A stretch of DNA of 64,000 nt, taken from NCBI RefSeq assembly GCF_900111905.1, contig NZ_FOKM01000010.1, positions 1 through 64,000 of the forward strand, given 5' to 3'. Positions 15,983 to 25,497 of the stretch are shown here, one piece after another. The position numbers were made by a program, and so were the translations under genes. The notes below the pieces were generated by a model. The model saw only the letters and a program-made list of their open reading frames with translations, was not told the origin of the DNA and did no database searches. Within the stretch, counting starts at the first letter, position 1; each line of letters starts with the position of its first letter. The stretch is from Rhizobium sp. NFR07 (GTDB taxonomy: Bacteria > Pseudomonadota > Alphaproteobacteria > Rhizobiales > Rhizobiaceae).

Positions 15983-17188
15983 TCACGGCACGTAGACCGG
16001 ATCCTTCGGCAGGTTCGGCGGATTGTAGCCGCCTGCGTCGATCCGGATTCTGACGGAATCGTGCAGCATCGCGCCGTCTGGAATGAGGCGTCGATCCTTG
16101 CAGGGGATGTAGATCGTGCGCCGGTCGCCACGCTTGCGCCAGGAGTTTTCCGGCACGCGACGGGGCACGGCCTCGAGCAGACGCCAGCCGAAGCTCATGG
16201 AATTGTGCAGGGTCGCGAGCGGATCGAGTGGCACGTATTTGTTGTCGCGCTCGCCGCGCACCAGATTGTCGACGGTATGCTGCTGAAAGAGCAGCCCGGT
16301 GGGTTCCGTCTCGCGGATCATCCAGTCGAGCGGGATCTTGATCTGGCCGCTTTCGGCCTCGGGATAACCGCCGCCGATATCGCCATGCACGCCGGAAAAC
16401 CAGACTTCCCTGAAATTCTGCTTCGCCTTCACCTTCTTGAACGGGCTGCCCCTATAGTCCTGATCGGCCGCCCAGAGTTCCGGCTGGAACATGGTGCGGC
16501 GCTCGTCGATGGCGACCGCGTGGCGCACCCATTCGACGCTCGGGTTTTTCCGGGTGAAGGGATGGGTCTTCATCTGCAGCCAGTGTTTTCCGGGCTCGAT
16601 GACGGAAGCGACCGTGTCGAACAGGCCGAGCAGCTTGATCGGCGGCCTGCCGGTGCGCAAAGTGCGCTCGTAGAGGCGCATCGAGGCGAAGGCCGACCGC
16701 GCATCGCCGTCCTGCACCATGTCCTGCCCTCTCTCTTCCCGGTCGGAAATCCCCTTGTAGGTGTTGTAGGCGTAATCCAGCAGGTTGAGATGGTACCGGC
16801 TCATGAAGCCGAGCGCGTGGATGAAGCCCGCCAGAACCCGGGCGGTATAGGCGCCGCGGCTGAAGCCGAAAATGTAGATGCGGTCGCGATCCACATGGTT
16901 GCCATCGGCATCCGTCGGACCGGCATCGTAGTTTTCGATGAGAAACCGATAGGCTTCCTTGACGTTCTGGTCGAGCCCCCAGCCGGTAGCCAGCCCCCAG
17001 ACCTCGACCGAATTGCGATAAAGCTTCGACCAGGCATTGTTGGCGCCGAATGTGCCGACGCCTGGATCATAATGGACGATCTGGCGCTCCGAACGCTCCA
17101 GCGCGCCGAACAATCTGAGCACATTGGTACGGTCCGCAGAAATCTCGTTCGACGTCCCGTCGAACAGAATGACGATGTTCTTCGACAT
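15983..17188 (-). CDS. DUF2235 alpha/beta-hydrolase (Tle1-like phospholipase family)
   Basis: A 401-residue protein of the DUF2235 family. MSKNIVILFDGTSNE is the family N terminus, and IFGFSRGAYTARVLAG (Ser110 in the GxSxG motif) is the lipase nucleophile elbow. HGDIGGGYPE is a conserved catalytic-region block. Members include type VI phospholipase effectors (Tle1), but many chromosomal copies have no secretion partner. Here there is no VgrG, PAAR or immunity gene beside it; the VgrG island is 32 kb away. It stands alone with no signal peptide. Function is best stated as a predicted lipid or ester hydrolase. Confidence 0.8.
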   Translation of the reverse strand: MSKNIVILFDGTSNEISADRTNVLRLFGALERSERQIVHYDPGVGTFGANNAWSKLYRNSVEVWGLATGWGLDQNVKEAYRFLIENYDAGPTDADGNHVDRDRIYIFGFSRGAYTARVLAGFIHALGFMSRYHLNLLDYAYNTYKGISDREERGQDMVQDGDARSAFASMRLYERTLRTGRPPIKLLGLFDTVASVIEPGKHWLQMKTHPFTRKNPSVEWVRHAVAIDERRTMFQPELWAADQDYRGSPFKKVKAKQNFREVWFSGVHGDIGGGYPEAESGQIKIPLDWMIRETEPTGLLFQQHTVDNLVRGERDNKYVPLDPLATLHNSMSFGWRLLEAVPRRVPENSWRKRGDRRTIYIPCKDRRLIPDGAMLHDSVRIRIDAGGYNPPNLPKDPVYVP

Positions 17189-17447
17189 GCCCGCCCCCTC
17201 GCGAATGCATGAGGGAAATTACCAGCCGTGTCGGGGATGTTCAATGAAGGGCGGGTTTCAGATGGAATTGGGGGCTAGGGCTACTTTTCACAGATCAAGC
17301 CAAGGCAGGCGGCTTGTCGGCAGGTACTCGGAAATACAATGGCTTGCGGCAAGATCTTTGAAGATTGAGTCCGTGGTCTAATCCACATCCTGAACGCGGT
17401 CGGGAGGCGCGGCTCTCATTGCTGCCAATACCGCTCTATACGGGACG

Positions 17448-17639
17448 TTAACTCAGGGCCGCGCCGAGAATGTCCCAGATGATCGATGGTCGGGCGCCGA
17501 TGAAGTAGCCCAGGCCACCTCCAAACGGGAAGAAAAGCACCGCGCCTATCCAGCCAGCCATCACGAACCCGAACCATGCGCCGGCAACAATGCCGACGCT
17601 GATCATGACAATCGCAATGATGGCCTGCGGCTTGCTCAT
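17448..17639 (-). CDS. Small hypothetical membrane protein
   Basis: A 63-residue protein (MSKPQAIIAIVMISVGIVAG onward) with two hydrophobic stretches separated by a Gly-rich turn (FPFGGGLGYFIGA). This suggests a hairpin of two membrane helices. No family is recognised. The start at 17639 is chosen over an in-frame upstream start because the N terminus then begins directly before the first helix. A clear Shine-Dalgarno is missing for both. Confidence 0.5.
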   Translation of the reverse strand: MSKPQAIIAIVMISVGIVAGAWFGFVMAGWIGAVLFFPFGGGLGYFIGARPSIIWDILGAALS

Positions 17640-17743
17640 GCAGGAGAAAATGGGTGCGCGGCAGCGCGTAATCAATATGCGCCTATTCCTGTGCTGCCCA
17701 GGAGCGGGAAGGGTGCTTGAGGCGAACTCTTCGAATCGATCTT

Positions 17744-18205
17744 CTAGTTCAACGTCCCCACATACCTATCGAGCTTCGCAAGCGTCTGCTGCCCACCTTC
17801 CACCGCGCCGAACTCGACAACCGCCTGCTTGGCCTCTGCGGTCGGCAGGATAAGGGTGAGCGTGATGCGGGTCTTGCCGCTTTCCTCGTCGAGCGTGATC
17901 AGGCCGGTGAAATGCGCGGGCTCATCCAGTTCGCCGCCGTGGTCATAGGCGATGCGGGAGGGGGCGGTGATCTCGGTGTAGCGGATCCAGTTCGGCCAGT
18001 CCTTTCCATCCGGACCGTGCATCGTGTAGTGCCACAGCCCGCCAACTTCGAAGGTCATGGCGTGCGTCTCGTTGGTGAAACCGTCCGGTCCCCACCAGGC
18101 GTCCAGATGCTTGGCATCGGAGAGGGCCGCGAAGACGAGTTCGCGCGGCGCGTCGATCAGGCGGTCGAGGCGGATGATTTTGCTCGGGTCGAGTTCTGCA
18201 CTCAT
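17744..18205 (-). CDS. SRPBCC (AHSA1-type) domain protein 2
   Basis: A 153-residue START/Bet v 1-like protein: IIRLDRLIDAPRELVFAALSDAKHLDAWWGPDGFTNET, then FEVGGLWHYTMHGPDGKDWPNW, and the C-terminal helix GGQQTLAKLDRYVGTL. The fold has a deep hydrophobic pocket for small ligands; AHSA1-like bacterial members are of unknown role and are typically encoded with ArsR regulators. It begins one base after the stop of the previous SRPBCC gene, so it is the third gene of an ArsR-led operon. It is a paralogue of the gene upstream (shared WWGP.GFTN). Confidence 0.88.
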   Translation of the reverse strand: MSAELDPSKIIRLDRLIDAPRELVFAALSDAKHLDAWWGPDGFTNETHAMTFEVGGLWHYTMHGPDGKDWPNWIRYTEITAPSRIAYDHGGELDEPAHFTGLITLDEESGKTRITLTLILPTAEAKQAVVEFGAVEGGQQTLAKLDRYVGTLN

Positions 18206-18206
18206 C

Positions 18207-18662
18207 TCAGCGATCCTTTTCCAAGTCGGACAAGACGGCTTCCAGCCGGTCGAAATTCTGCTCGTTGGCGGCCCGGAGGAGTTTCTCGATCTGCCGGTTC
18301 TCTTCCGTGTCCTCAAAGGACATGCGCCAGGTGAGGCGGGTATCGGCGTCAGCCTCATGGAAGCCGATCTCGAGGCCGAAGGCGTGCATCGGGCCGTGAT
18401 GGAAGGCGACGATGCGCTCATCCGGGCGGATATCCTCGAAGGTCCAGTGGTTTTCGAAATCGGTGTCGCTGGAGGAGGTCATGACGATCATCCATGTGCC
18501 GCCGTTCTCGAACTCGAATTTTTCGATGCGGTTGGTGAAGCCATGTGGTCCCCACCATTTCGCCAGCACATCCGGGTCGGAGAATGCCTTGAACAGGGCA
18601 GAGCAGTCCGCCGCAAACACCCGTTCGTTCTCGATGATCAGTGAGCGGTTCCCATCAGCCAT
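18207..18662 (-). CDS. SRPBCC (AHSA1-type) domain protein 1
   Basis: A 151-residue AHSA1/SRPBCC protein: SLIIENERVFAADCSALFKAFSDPDVLAKWWGPHGFTN, FENGGTWMIVM, then a C-terminal helix IEKLLRAANEQNFDRLEAVL. Its start overlaps the ArsR stop by 8 bases and its stop is one base from the next gene, so all three genes are tightly coupled. The tail DLEKDR replaces the usual GW...L lid of single-copy homologues. The two SRPBCC proteins may bind related ligands or pair. Confidence 0.88.
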   Translation of the reverse strand: MADGNRSLIIENERVFAADCSALFKAFSDPDVLAKWWGPHGFTNRIEKFEFENGGTWMIVMTSSSDTDFENHWTFEDIRPDERIVAFHHGPMHAFGLEIGFHEADADTRLTWRMSFEDTEENRQIEKLLRAANEQNFDRLEAVLSDLEKDR

Positions 18663-19008
18663 TGTCGTCCTCCCGTTTGTCTTCCGGCTGTTTCAGTGTC
18701 GCGAGATAGTTTTCCAGCCTGTCCAGCCGATGTTCCCAGAGCTTGCGGTAGTCGCCGAGCCAGCCGTCGACAGCCTTCAATGGTTCGGGCTCCAGGCGGC
18801 AGGGGCGCCACTGGGCGGTGCGGCTACGGGTGATCAGGTTGGCGCGCTCCAGTACCTTCAGATGCTTGGACACGGCCGGCAGGCTCATGTCGAAAGGGGC
18901 CGCCAGTTCGTTGACCGTCGCCTCGCCGGTCGCCAGCCGTGCCAGGATCGCCCGGCGCGTCGGGTCCGCCAGTGCGAACATCGTCTGGGAGAGTGGGTCG
19001 AGGGACAT
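18655..19008 (-). CDS. ArsR-family regulator of the SRPBCC operon
   Basis: A 117-residue winged-helix regulator of the subfamily that accompanies SRPBCC proteins. SQTMFALADPTRRAILARLATGEATVNELAAPFDMSLPAVSKHLKVLERANLI holds the helix-turn-helix; SRTAQWRPCRLEPEPLKAVDGWL is the wing and the linker helix. The C terminus (RKLWEHRLDRLENYLATLKQ) is the typical dimer helix. No metal-binding cysteine pair is present, so the signal is unlikely to be a metal. It is the first gene of its operon, and a long palindrome begins two bases from its start codon. Confidence 0.92.
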   Translation of the reverse strand: MSLDPLSQTMFALADPTRRAILARLATGEATVNELAAPFDMSLPAVSKHLKVLERANLITRSRTAQWRPCRLEPEPLKAVDGWLGDYRKLWEHRLDRLENYLATLKQPEDKREDDNG

Positions 19009-19009
19009 A

Positions 19010-19043
19010 TTTATCCGATCGGTTAATTAACTGATCGGATAAA
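19010..19043. promoter_or_regulatory. 34-bp palindromic operator of the ArsR-SRPBCC operon
   Basis: Arms TTTATCCGATC (19010-19020) and GATCGGATAAA (19033-19043) are exact complements, and the 12-base centre contains GTTAATTAAC, itself a palindrome. Overall one base pair in the 34-bp dyad fails. It lies immediately upstream of the arsR ATG and takes the place of a normal Shine-Dalgarno region. Binding of the ArsR dimer here would block its own operon. The sequence is seen directly; the role is inferred. Confidence 0.75.
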
Positions 19044-19058
19044 TACACGGCAAAATAA

Positions 19059-19086
19059 AACCGGTCAACAGCGATGCTGACCGGTT
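19059..19086 (-). terminator. Rho-independent terminator of carB
   Basis: Stem AACCGGTCA/TGACCGGTT-type with a 10-base loop (AACCGGTCAACAGC...), followed on the minus strand by TTATTTT. It lies 11 bases beyond the carB stop. Confidence 0.8.
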
Positions 19087-19096
19087 CCGATTTGGC

Positions 19097-22000
19097 TTAG
19101 AAATAGCTCTGCAGCGGTTGGACTTCGAGATTGCCGGCCTTGAGTGCCTTGATTGCCATGGCGGCAGCTTCGGCGCCGGCCATGGTCGTGTAATAGGGCA
19201 CCTTCTGCATCAGCGTGGCGCGGCGCAGCGACTTGGAATCCGAGATCGCCTTGTTGCCATCGGTCGTGTTGATGACGAGCTGGACCTGGCGGTTGCGGAT
19301 GGCGTCCTCGATATGCGGACGGCCTTCCAGAACCTTGTTGATCTTGGTCGCCTCGATGCCGTTTTCGGCGAGGAAGCGGGCGGTACCGCCGGTTGCCATG
19401 ACCTTGAAGCCCGATTCCGTCAGCAGGCGGATCGCCGGCAGGACGCGGGTCTTGTCGCTATCACGAACCGACACGAAGACCGTGCCGTCGCGCGGCAGCT
19501 CGACATTGGCGCCGAGCTGCGACTTGGCGAAGGCCAGCGCGAAATCCGTGTCGAGGCCGATGACTTCGCCGGTCGAGCGCATTTCCGGGCCGAGCAGCGT
19601 ATCGACGCCGGGGAAGCGGGCGAACGGGAAGACGGCTTCCTTCACGGCGATGTGCTTGAGGTTGCGCGGGTCCGGCTTGGTGCCGTAGGCGGAGAACAGC
19701 GGGTCGAGCTTCTCGCCGGCCATGGCGCGGGTGGCGATCTTGGCGATCGGCGCGCCGATCGTCTTCGCCACGAACGGCACGGTACGCGAGGCGCGCGGAT
19801 TGACTTCCAGTACGTAGACCGTCTCGTCCTTGATGGCGAACTGGACGTTCATCAGGCCGACGACGTTGAGCGCCTTAGCCATGGCCTTGGCCTGGCGCTC
19901 CAGCTCGTCGATCATCTCATTCGACAGAGTGCGTGGCGGCAACGAGCAGGCACTATCACCCGAGTGGATGCCGGCTTCCTCGATATGTTCCATGATGCCG
20001 GCGATGAAGACGTCCGTGCCGTCGCAGAGGCAGTCGACGTCCACTTCGATGGCATTGGACAGGTAGCTGTCGAACAGAAGCGGGTTCTTGCCGAGGAGCG
20101 TGTTGATCTGGCCGGTCTTGTCGTTCGGGTAGCGCTGCTTGATGTCCTCCGGGACGAGTTCCGGCACGGTGTCGAGCAGGTAGGTCTGCAACTGGCCTTC
20201 CGAATGCAGGATCTGCATGGCACGGCCGCCGAGAACGTAGGACGGGCGCACGACGAGCGGGAAGCCGATCTCGCTGGCAACAGTACGGGCCTGTTCGACC
20301 GAGTATGCGATGCCGTTGTTCGGCTGCGTCAGGTCGAGCTTCATCAGCAGTTTCTGGAAGCGGTCGCGGTCTTCGGCAAGGTCGATCATGTCCGGAGCGG
20401 TGCCGAGGATCGGGATGCCGTTCTTTTCCAGTGCTTCTGCGAGCTTCAGCGGGGTCTGGCCGCCCAGCTGGACGATGACGCCGACGACTTCGCCCTTTTC
20501 CTGTTCCGCGCGGAGAATTTCGATCACGTCTTCTGCCGTCAGCGGCTCGAAATAGAGGCGGTCGGAGGTGTCGTAGTCAGTCGACACGGTTTCCGGGTTG
20601 CAGTTGATCATGATCGCTTCATAGCCGGCATCCTTCAGGGCGAAGGCGGCGTGGCAGCAGCAATAGTCGAACTCGATGCCCTGGCCGATACGGTTCGGGC
20701 CACCGCCGAGGATGACGACCTTCTTGGCGGCCGAGACTTCGGCTTCCGAGCGCAGCTCACCAACGAAAGGCTTCTCGTAGGTCGAGTACATGTAGGCGGT
20801 CGGCGAGGCGAATTCGGCGGCGCAGGTGTCGATGCGCTTGAAGACCGGGCGGACGTTCAAGGAGTTGCGCAGTTCGGCAACTTCCTTCGGACGCTTGGAG
20901 GTCAGCGAGGCGAGGCGGGCGTCGGAGAAGCCCATGGCCTTCAGCATGCGAAGGTTTTCGGCATCGGTCGGCAGGCCGTGTTCGCGGATGCGGGCTTCCA
21001 TGTCGACGATCGCCTTCAGCTGGGCGATGAACCACGGGTCGATCTTGCAGGCCTCGTGGACTTCATTCTCGGTCATGCCGAGGCGCAGCGCCTGGGCGAC
21101 TTGGCGCAGGCGGTCTGGGGTCGGCGTGCCGATCGCGGCGCGGATGGCATTGTGATCGTCGCCGTCGCCGAGGCCCGGGATCTCGATCTCGTCGAGGCCG
21201 GTCAGGCCGGTTTCCATGCCGCGCAGCGCCTTCTGCAGCGATTCGGCAAAGGTGCGGCCGATCGCCATGACTTCACCGACCGACTTCATCGCGGTGGTCA
21301 GAACCGGCGAGGCGCCCGGGAACTTTTCGAAGGCGAAACGCGGGATCTTGGTGACGACATAGTCGATCGACGGTTCGAACGAGGCGGGCGTCGCGCCGCC
21401 GGTGATGTCGTTGTCCAGTTCGTCGAGCGTGTAGCCGATGGCAAGCTTGGCGGCGACCTTGGCGATCGGGAAGCCGGTGGCCTTCGATGCCAGCGCCGAG
21501 GAACGCGAGACGCGCGGGTTCATCTCGATGACGACAAGGCGGCCGTCGGCCGGGTTGACGGCGAACTGCACGTTCGAGCCGCCGGTCTCGACGCCGATCT
21601 CGCGCAGAACCGCGATCGAGGCGTTGCGCATGATCTGGTATTCCTTGTCGGTCAGCGTCAAAGCCGGCGCGACAGTGATGGAATCGCCCGTATGGACGCC
21701 CATCGGGTCAATGTTTTCAATCGAGCAGATGATGATGCAGTTGTCCGCCGTGTCGCGGACCACTTCCATCTCGTATTCCTTCCAGCCGAGCACCGATTCT
21801 TCGATCAGCACTTCGGTGGTCGGCGAGGCGTCGAGGCCGGAGCCGACGATCTCGAAGAATTCCGAGCGGTTATAGGCAATGCCGCCGCCGGTGCCGCCGA
21901 GCGTAAACGACGGGCGGATGATGGCGGGCAGGCCGACGACGTCGAGCGCCTGGGCGCCGATCGCCATGGCATGCGCCATGTAACGCTGCTTGCGGTCGGT

Positions 22001-22579
22001 CTCGCCGAGGTTCCACTGGTTTTCCAGCGCGTCGAGCGCCTTGTCGAGATCGGCGCCGGAAAGCGTGTCGCGCAGCTTGGCGCGCTCGGCCTCATGCGCC
22101 TTGCGGTCGGCATCCTTGATGTCGGTGGCGTTGGCGAGCATCGACTTCGGCGTTTCCAGCCCGATGCGGGCCATGGCTTCGCGGAACAGCGCGCGGTCTT
22201 CGGCCATGTCGATTGCGGCAGGCTTTGCGCCGATCATCTCGACATTGTAGCGGTCGAGCACGCCCATGCGCTTCAGCGAGAGCGCGGTGTTGAGCGCGGT
22301 CTGGCCGCCCATGGTCGGCAGCAGCGCGTCGGGGCGTTCCTTCGCGATGATCTTGGCGACGACTTCCGGCGTGATCGGCTCGACATAGGTCGCGTCGGCG
22401 AGGCCGGGATCGGTCATGATCGTTGCCGGGTTGGAGTTGACCAGGATGACCCGGTAACCTTCCTCGCGCAGCGCCTTGCAGGCCTGGGTGCCGGAATAGT
22501 CGAACTCACATGCCTGACCGATGACGATCGGACCCGCGCCGATGATGAGGATCGATTTGATATCTTGGCGCTTTGGCAT
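19097..22579 (-). CDS. carB: Carbamoyl-phosphate synthase large subunit
   Basis: An 1160-residue enzyme making carbamoyl phosphate from bicarbonate, ammonia (from CarA) and two ATP, for arginine and pyrimidine synthesis. The start [30 protein letters not shown] is the family N terminus. There are two homologous ATP-grasp halves: the first with [10 protein letters not shown], the second beginning [23 protein letters not shown]. The C-terminal allosteric MGS-like domain starts near [19 protein letters not shown]. The length is about 85 residues above E. coli CarB, which is normal in rhizobia, where an insert near residues 170-210 is seen ([16 protein letters not shown]). carA is 9 kb away rather than adjacent, a common rhizobial arrangement. 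Confidence 0.98.
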   Translation of the reverse strand: MPKRQDIKSILIIGAGPIVIGQACEFDYSGTQACKALREEGYRVILVNSNPATIMTDPGLADATYVEPITPEVVAKIIAKERPDALLPTMGGQTALNTALSLKRMGVLDRYNVEMIGAKPAAIDMAEDRALFREAMARIGLETPKSMLANATDIKDADRKAHEAERAKLRDTLSGADLDKALDALENQWNLGETDRKQRYMAHAMAIGAQALDVVGLPAIIRPSFTLGGTGGGIAYNRSEFFEIVGSGLDASPTTEVLIEESVLGWKEYEMEVVRDTADNCIIICSIENIDPMGVHTGDSITVAPALTLTDKEYQIMRNASIAVLREIGVETGGSNVQFAVNPADGRLVVIEMNPRVSRSSALASKATGFPIAKVAAKLAIGYTLDELDNDITGGATPASFEPSIDYVVTKIPRFAFEKFPGASPVLTTAMKSVGEVMAIGRTFAESLQKALRGMETGLTGLDEIEIPGLGDGDDHNAIRAAIGTPTPDRLRQVAQALRLGMTENEVHEACKIDPWFIAQLKAIVDMEARIREHGLPTDAENLRMLKAMGFSDARLASLTSKRPKEVAELRNSLNVRPVFKRIDTCAAEFASPTAYMYSTYEKPFVGELRSEAEVSAAKKVVILGGGPNRIGQGIEFDYCCCHAAFALKDAGYEAIMINCNPETVSTDYDTSDRLYFEPLTAEDVIEILRAEQEKGEVVGVIVQLGGQTPLKLAEALEKNGIPILGTAPDMIDLAEDRDRFQKLLMKLDLTQPNNGIAYSVEQARTVASEIGFPLVVRPSYVLGGRAMQILHSEGQLQTYLLDTVPELVPEDIKQRYPNDKTGQINTLLGKNPLLFDSYLSNAIEVDVDCLCDGTDVFIAGIMEHIEEAGIHSGDSACSLPPRTLSNEMIDELERQAKAMAKALNVVGLMNVQFAIKDETVYVLEVNPRASRTVPFVAKTIGAPIAKIATRAMAGEKLDPLFSAYGTKPDPRNLKHIAVKEAVFPFARFPGVDTLLGPEMRSTGEVIGLDTDFALAFAKSQLGANVELPRDGTVFVSVRDSDKTRVLPAIRLLTESGFKVMATGGTARFLAENGIEATKINKVLEGRPHIEDAIRNRQVQLVINTTDGNKAISDSKSLRRATLMQKVPYYTTMAGAEAAAMAIKALKAGNLEVQPLQSYF

Positions 22580-22936
22580 GGTCTCTATCCACTGTTTTTC
22601 TACGCGAAAAGCCGGCTCGGGGCGTGGAGCTCCGGTCGGGTCGTGTGCGTATCATTTTTCTGGCTAGACGCGGCTTATAGGCAAATGTTCTGACGAACGG
22701 AACCCCATAAATCCGCAAATCGACAGGAAATCGCCGTTCGGCAGCGGGGAGAGGCAGCGCGAATGCGACCCTGCCGCGACGATGTGCCATTTCCACGCGT
22801 CCGGCTTGCCGTTCCCCAAGTTCGCCCGATCGGAATCAGCCTGCTTCCGACTGTTAAGTAAATTAGCAGAAACTAATGACTGTGTCGGCCAGAATGGCTA
22901 TTCCTTTCAATGTAACGAGCGGGAGGGATTGGCTCG
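22580..22936. other. Divergent intergenic region, carB/acyltransferase
   Basis: About 357 bases holding the upstream regions of two divergent genes. I see no small gene, strong hairpin or known repeat. An AT-richer patch at about 22850-22880 (TTAAGTAAATTAGCAGAAAC) is the most promoter-like part, but no clear -35/-10 pair is offered. Confidence 0.4.
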
Positions 22937-24076
22937 ATGAGCGCATCGCCACAACAGAAGAAGACAGGTCAACGCAAGCTCCAGTCGATCCAGATCCTGC
23001 GCGGGCTGGCGGCCGGTTCGGTGGTCATCGCGCATGTGATCGAGCATCCGAGCGAACAGCCGAACAACGAGATCCTGACGCTCGGCCTGTTTGGCGTGAT
23101 CGTCTTCTTCGCGATCAGCGGCTTCATCATCGCCCATATCAACAACGGCACGTCGGATGCTCGTTTCGATCCGGTAAGCTTCCTTGTGCGGCGATTCTTC
23201 CGTCTGGTGCCTCTCTACTGGGCCTGCACGCTCCTGACCTATCTTTGCGCGCTCTTCCTGCCGTCGCTGTTCAAGAACACCACGGCCGATCTCGGTTATC
23301 TCATCTCCTCGCTGTTCTTCATTCCCGCTACCGTGCCGGGCGACCCGAGCGACTGGCGGCCGCTTTTGAAGCTCGGCTGGTCGCTGAACTACGAGGTGTT
23401 CTTCTATCTCGTCTTCGCCGCCTGCTTCTTCATCTCCAGCAGCCTGAAACGCACGATCGCGCTGACCGTCGTCTTCGGCGCGATGGCTGCGACAGCCTTC
23501 GTGATCCCGCCCAATTCCGGCATCCTGTCATTCTACCTGAACTTTTCGCTGCTCGCGTTCATCGGTGGCCTATGGCTGGCCGAGGTGGAGCGTCGGCGGC
23601 TCTTCGACAGCGTCCCGGTGATGGGCCTCGTGCTCATGGCACTGATCGCGCTCGCTGCGCTCGGCAATCTGTTCAGCCTCGACTTTCGGGATTTCGCCGG
23701 CTTCTATGGCTACAAATGGCTGGTCATCGCCGCGCTCTCGCTGGTGGCGCTCTCGCTCGCCTGCGAACGCCTGATCGGCAGCGGTCTTCTGGTCCGCGGT
23801 CTGGTGAAGCTCGGCGACGTTTCCTACTCGCTCTACCTCACCCACATGTTCGTCGTCGGCTTCGGCTGGTTCGTCATCCGGCGGCTTGCGCTCGGCGAGG
23901 TCGCGACGGTGGCCGGCATGGCGCTGATCGTTATCGTCGCCGTGATCGGCTCGCTGATCTCCTATGCCGTGATAGAGCAGCCGTTCAATCATCTGGGCCG
24001 TCTGGCGACGCGCGGGCGCGGCCGACGCGCCGAGGTTTCGGGCGAGGTGCCGTCCGAGGCCCGGGGCAGGGGCTGA
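22937..24076 (+). CDS. Acyltransferase family 3 membrane protein (ExoZ/OafA-like)
   Basis: A 379-residue integral membrane O-acyltransferase with about ten helices. LQSIQILRGLAAGSVVIAHVIEH contains the family's first helix with R and the conserved His. FGVIVFFAISGFIIAHI and FLVRRFFRLVPLYWACTLLTYL are signature segments, and GDVSYSLYLTHMFVVGF is the last conserved block. These enzymes add acetyl or other acyl groups to exopolysaccharide or O-antigen sugars. It is a lone gene divergent from carB, with no polysaccharide cluster next to it, so the target is unknown. The last ~20 residues are Arg/Glu-rich and cytoplasmic. Confidence 0.85.
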   Translation: MSASPQQKKTGQRKLQSIQILRGLAAGSVVIAHVIEHPSEQPNNEILTLGLFGVIVFFAISGFIIAHINNGTSDARFDPVSFLVRRFFRLVPLYWACTLLTYLCALFLPSLFKNTTADLGYLISSLFFIPATVPGDPSDWRPLLKLGWSLNYEVFFYLVFAACFFISSSLKRTIALTVVFGAMAATAFVIPPNSGILSFYLNFSLLAFIGGLWLAEVERRRLFDSVPVMGLVLMALIALAALGNLFSLDFRDFAGFYGYKWLVIAALSLVALSLACERLIGSGLLVRGLVKLGDVSYSLYLTHMFVVGFGWFVIRRLALGEVATVAGMALIVIVAVIGSLISYAVIEQPFNHLGRLATRGRGRRAEVSGEVPSEARGRG

Positions 24077-24220
24077 TATTTCAGCCGTAGAGTACCGTTC
24101 CATCCAGATCAGCCATGGACACCTGCAATCGGCGGGAGTAGGGCTGCCGAACCCATACAGGCTGCGGCTGCTTTCAGAGCGACCCTCGGGCGAAAAGGCC
24201 CTCCGCGGCAAGGAGAGAGC

Positions 24221-25432
24221 ATGGCTGACGCGACGTCGAAACCCGTAGCCGCCGCTGCGGCGGAAAAGACCGTTCTTCCGATCATCCTGGCAGCCAGCTT
24301 CTGCCATATGCTGAACGACATCATGCAGTCGATGATCTCGGCGATCTACCCGATGCTGAAAGCCGACTTCAATCTCGACTTCTGGCAGATCGGCATCCTG
24401 ACGCTTGCCTTCCAGTGCACCGCCTCGCTGCTGCAGCCGGTGATCGGCATCATCACCGACAAGAAGCCCTATCCCTATTCCCTGCCGGTCGGCATGGCCT
24501 CGACCTTCTTCGGCCTGTTCATGCTGGCGGCTGCGCCGACCTACGCGATGCTGGTCATCGCCGCCGGTCTCGTCGGCATCGGCTCCGCCGTGTTCCATCC
24601 GGAGGCCTCGCGCGTGGCGCGGCTTGCGGCCGGCGGGCGCTACGGTTTCGCCCAGGCGACATTCCAGGTCGGCGGCAATTTCGGCCAGTCGATCGGCCCG
24701 CTTCTCGCCGCCTTCATCATCGTGCCGAACGGGCAGGGCAGCGTCGCCTGGTTCTCCGGCATGGCGCTTCTCGGCATCATCGTGCTTTTCTGGATCGCCC
24801 GCTGGTACAAGGCGCATATGCTGGCCAACAGGGGGAAAAAGAAGGCCCTCAGCGCCCATAACCTGCCGAGGCGGACGGTGGTGATCGCACTCACGGTCCT
24901 TGCCATCCTGACCTTCTCCAAGAATGCCTACATGGCTTCTATCAGCAGCTACTACACCTTCTTCGCCATCGAGCGCTTCGGTGTCTCGGTGCAGATGTCG
25001 CAGATCATGCTGTTCGTCTTCCTCGGCGCCGTGGCGCTCGGAACCGTCGTCGGTGGCCAGATCGGCGACAGGTTCGGTTCCAAGGTGGTGATCTGGATCT
25101 CCATCCTCGGCGTGCTGCCCTTCACGCTCGCCTTGCCCTATGCCAACCTGCCGTTCACCATCCTCCTGTCGGGCGTCATCGGCTTCATCATGGCCTCGTC
25201 CTTCCCGGCCATCATCGTCATGGCGCAGGAACTGGTGCCGGGTCGCGTGGGCATGATCGCCGGGATCTTCTTCGGCATCGCCTTCGGCGTCGGCGGCATC
25301 GCGGCGGCCGTCCTCGGCGTACTCGCCGACCATCACGGCATCGCCTTCGTCTACGGGCTCTGCTCGTTCCTGCCGGCAATCGGGCTCTTGACCGTCTTCC
25401 TGCCGAGCAAGAAGCAGCTGCAGGTGGCGTGA
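24221..25432 (+). CDS. fsr: MFS exporter of the fosmidomycin-resistance (Fsr) family
   Basis: A 403-residue MFS transporter with twelve predicted helices. ASFCHMLNDIMQSMISAIYPMLK at helix 1 and QPVIGIITDKKPYPYSLPVGM at the loop between helices 2 and 3 are the hallmarks of Fsr proteins. GSAVFHPEASRVARLAAGGRYGFAQATFQVGGNFGQSIGP is the conserved middle segment. Fsr exports fosmidomycin and some other compounds; the natural substrate here is unknown. It is monocistronic with an unremarkable ribosome site (AAGGAGAG). Confidence 0.88.
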   Translation: MADATSKPVAAAAAEKTVLPIILAASFCHMLNDIMQSMISAIYPMLKADFNLDFWQIGILTLAFQCTASLLQPVIGIITDKKPYPYSLPVGMASTFFGLFMLAAAPTYAMLVIAAGLVGIGSAVFHPEASRVARLAAGGRYGFAQATFQVGGNFGQSIGPLLAAFIIVPNGQGSVAWFSGMALLGIIVLFWIARWYKAHMLANRGKKKALSAHNLPRRTVVIALTVLAILTFSKNAYMASISSYYTFFAIERFGVSVQMSQIMLFVFLGAVALGTVVGGQIGDRFGSKVVIWISILGVLPFTLALPYANLPFTILLSGVIGFIMASSFPAIIVMAQELVPGRVGMIAGIFFGIAFGVGGIAAAVLGVLADHHGIAFVYGLCSFLPAIGLLTVFLPSKKQLQVA

Positions 25433-25443
25433 CATGAAGAAAA

Positions 25444-25466
25444 AAGCCCGCCAGGTAGGCGGGCTT
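25444..25466 (-). terminator. Terminator between fsr and the chemoreceptor gene
   Basis: Hairpin AAGCCCGCC-AGGTA-GGCGGGCTT. On the minus strand it is followed by TTTTTTC, so it mainly ends the chemoreceptor transcript; on the plus strand the T-run is weak. Confidence 0.75.
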
Positions 25467-25497
25467 CAGGTCTTTCAAATTATCTGCGAGTGCAGGA

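Noticed and set aside
15983-17188. Calling the DUF2235 protein a T6SS phospholipase effector
   Set aside because: No VgrG, PAAR, adaptor or immunity gene is adjacent, and DUF2235 proteins without T6SS links are common in rhizobia.
19118-22693. Very long open frame on the plus strand opposite carB (about 1190 codons)
   Set aside because: It mirrors the codon positions of carB, has Asp/Arg/Gly-rich low-information sequence and no family motif. It is a by-product of high GC in third codon positions.
23570-25435. Long minus-strand open frame opposite the acyltransferase and fsr genes
   Set aside because: Composition is His/Asp/Arg-rich with no motif, and both plus-strand genes are clear family members with good ribosome sites.
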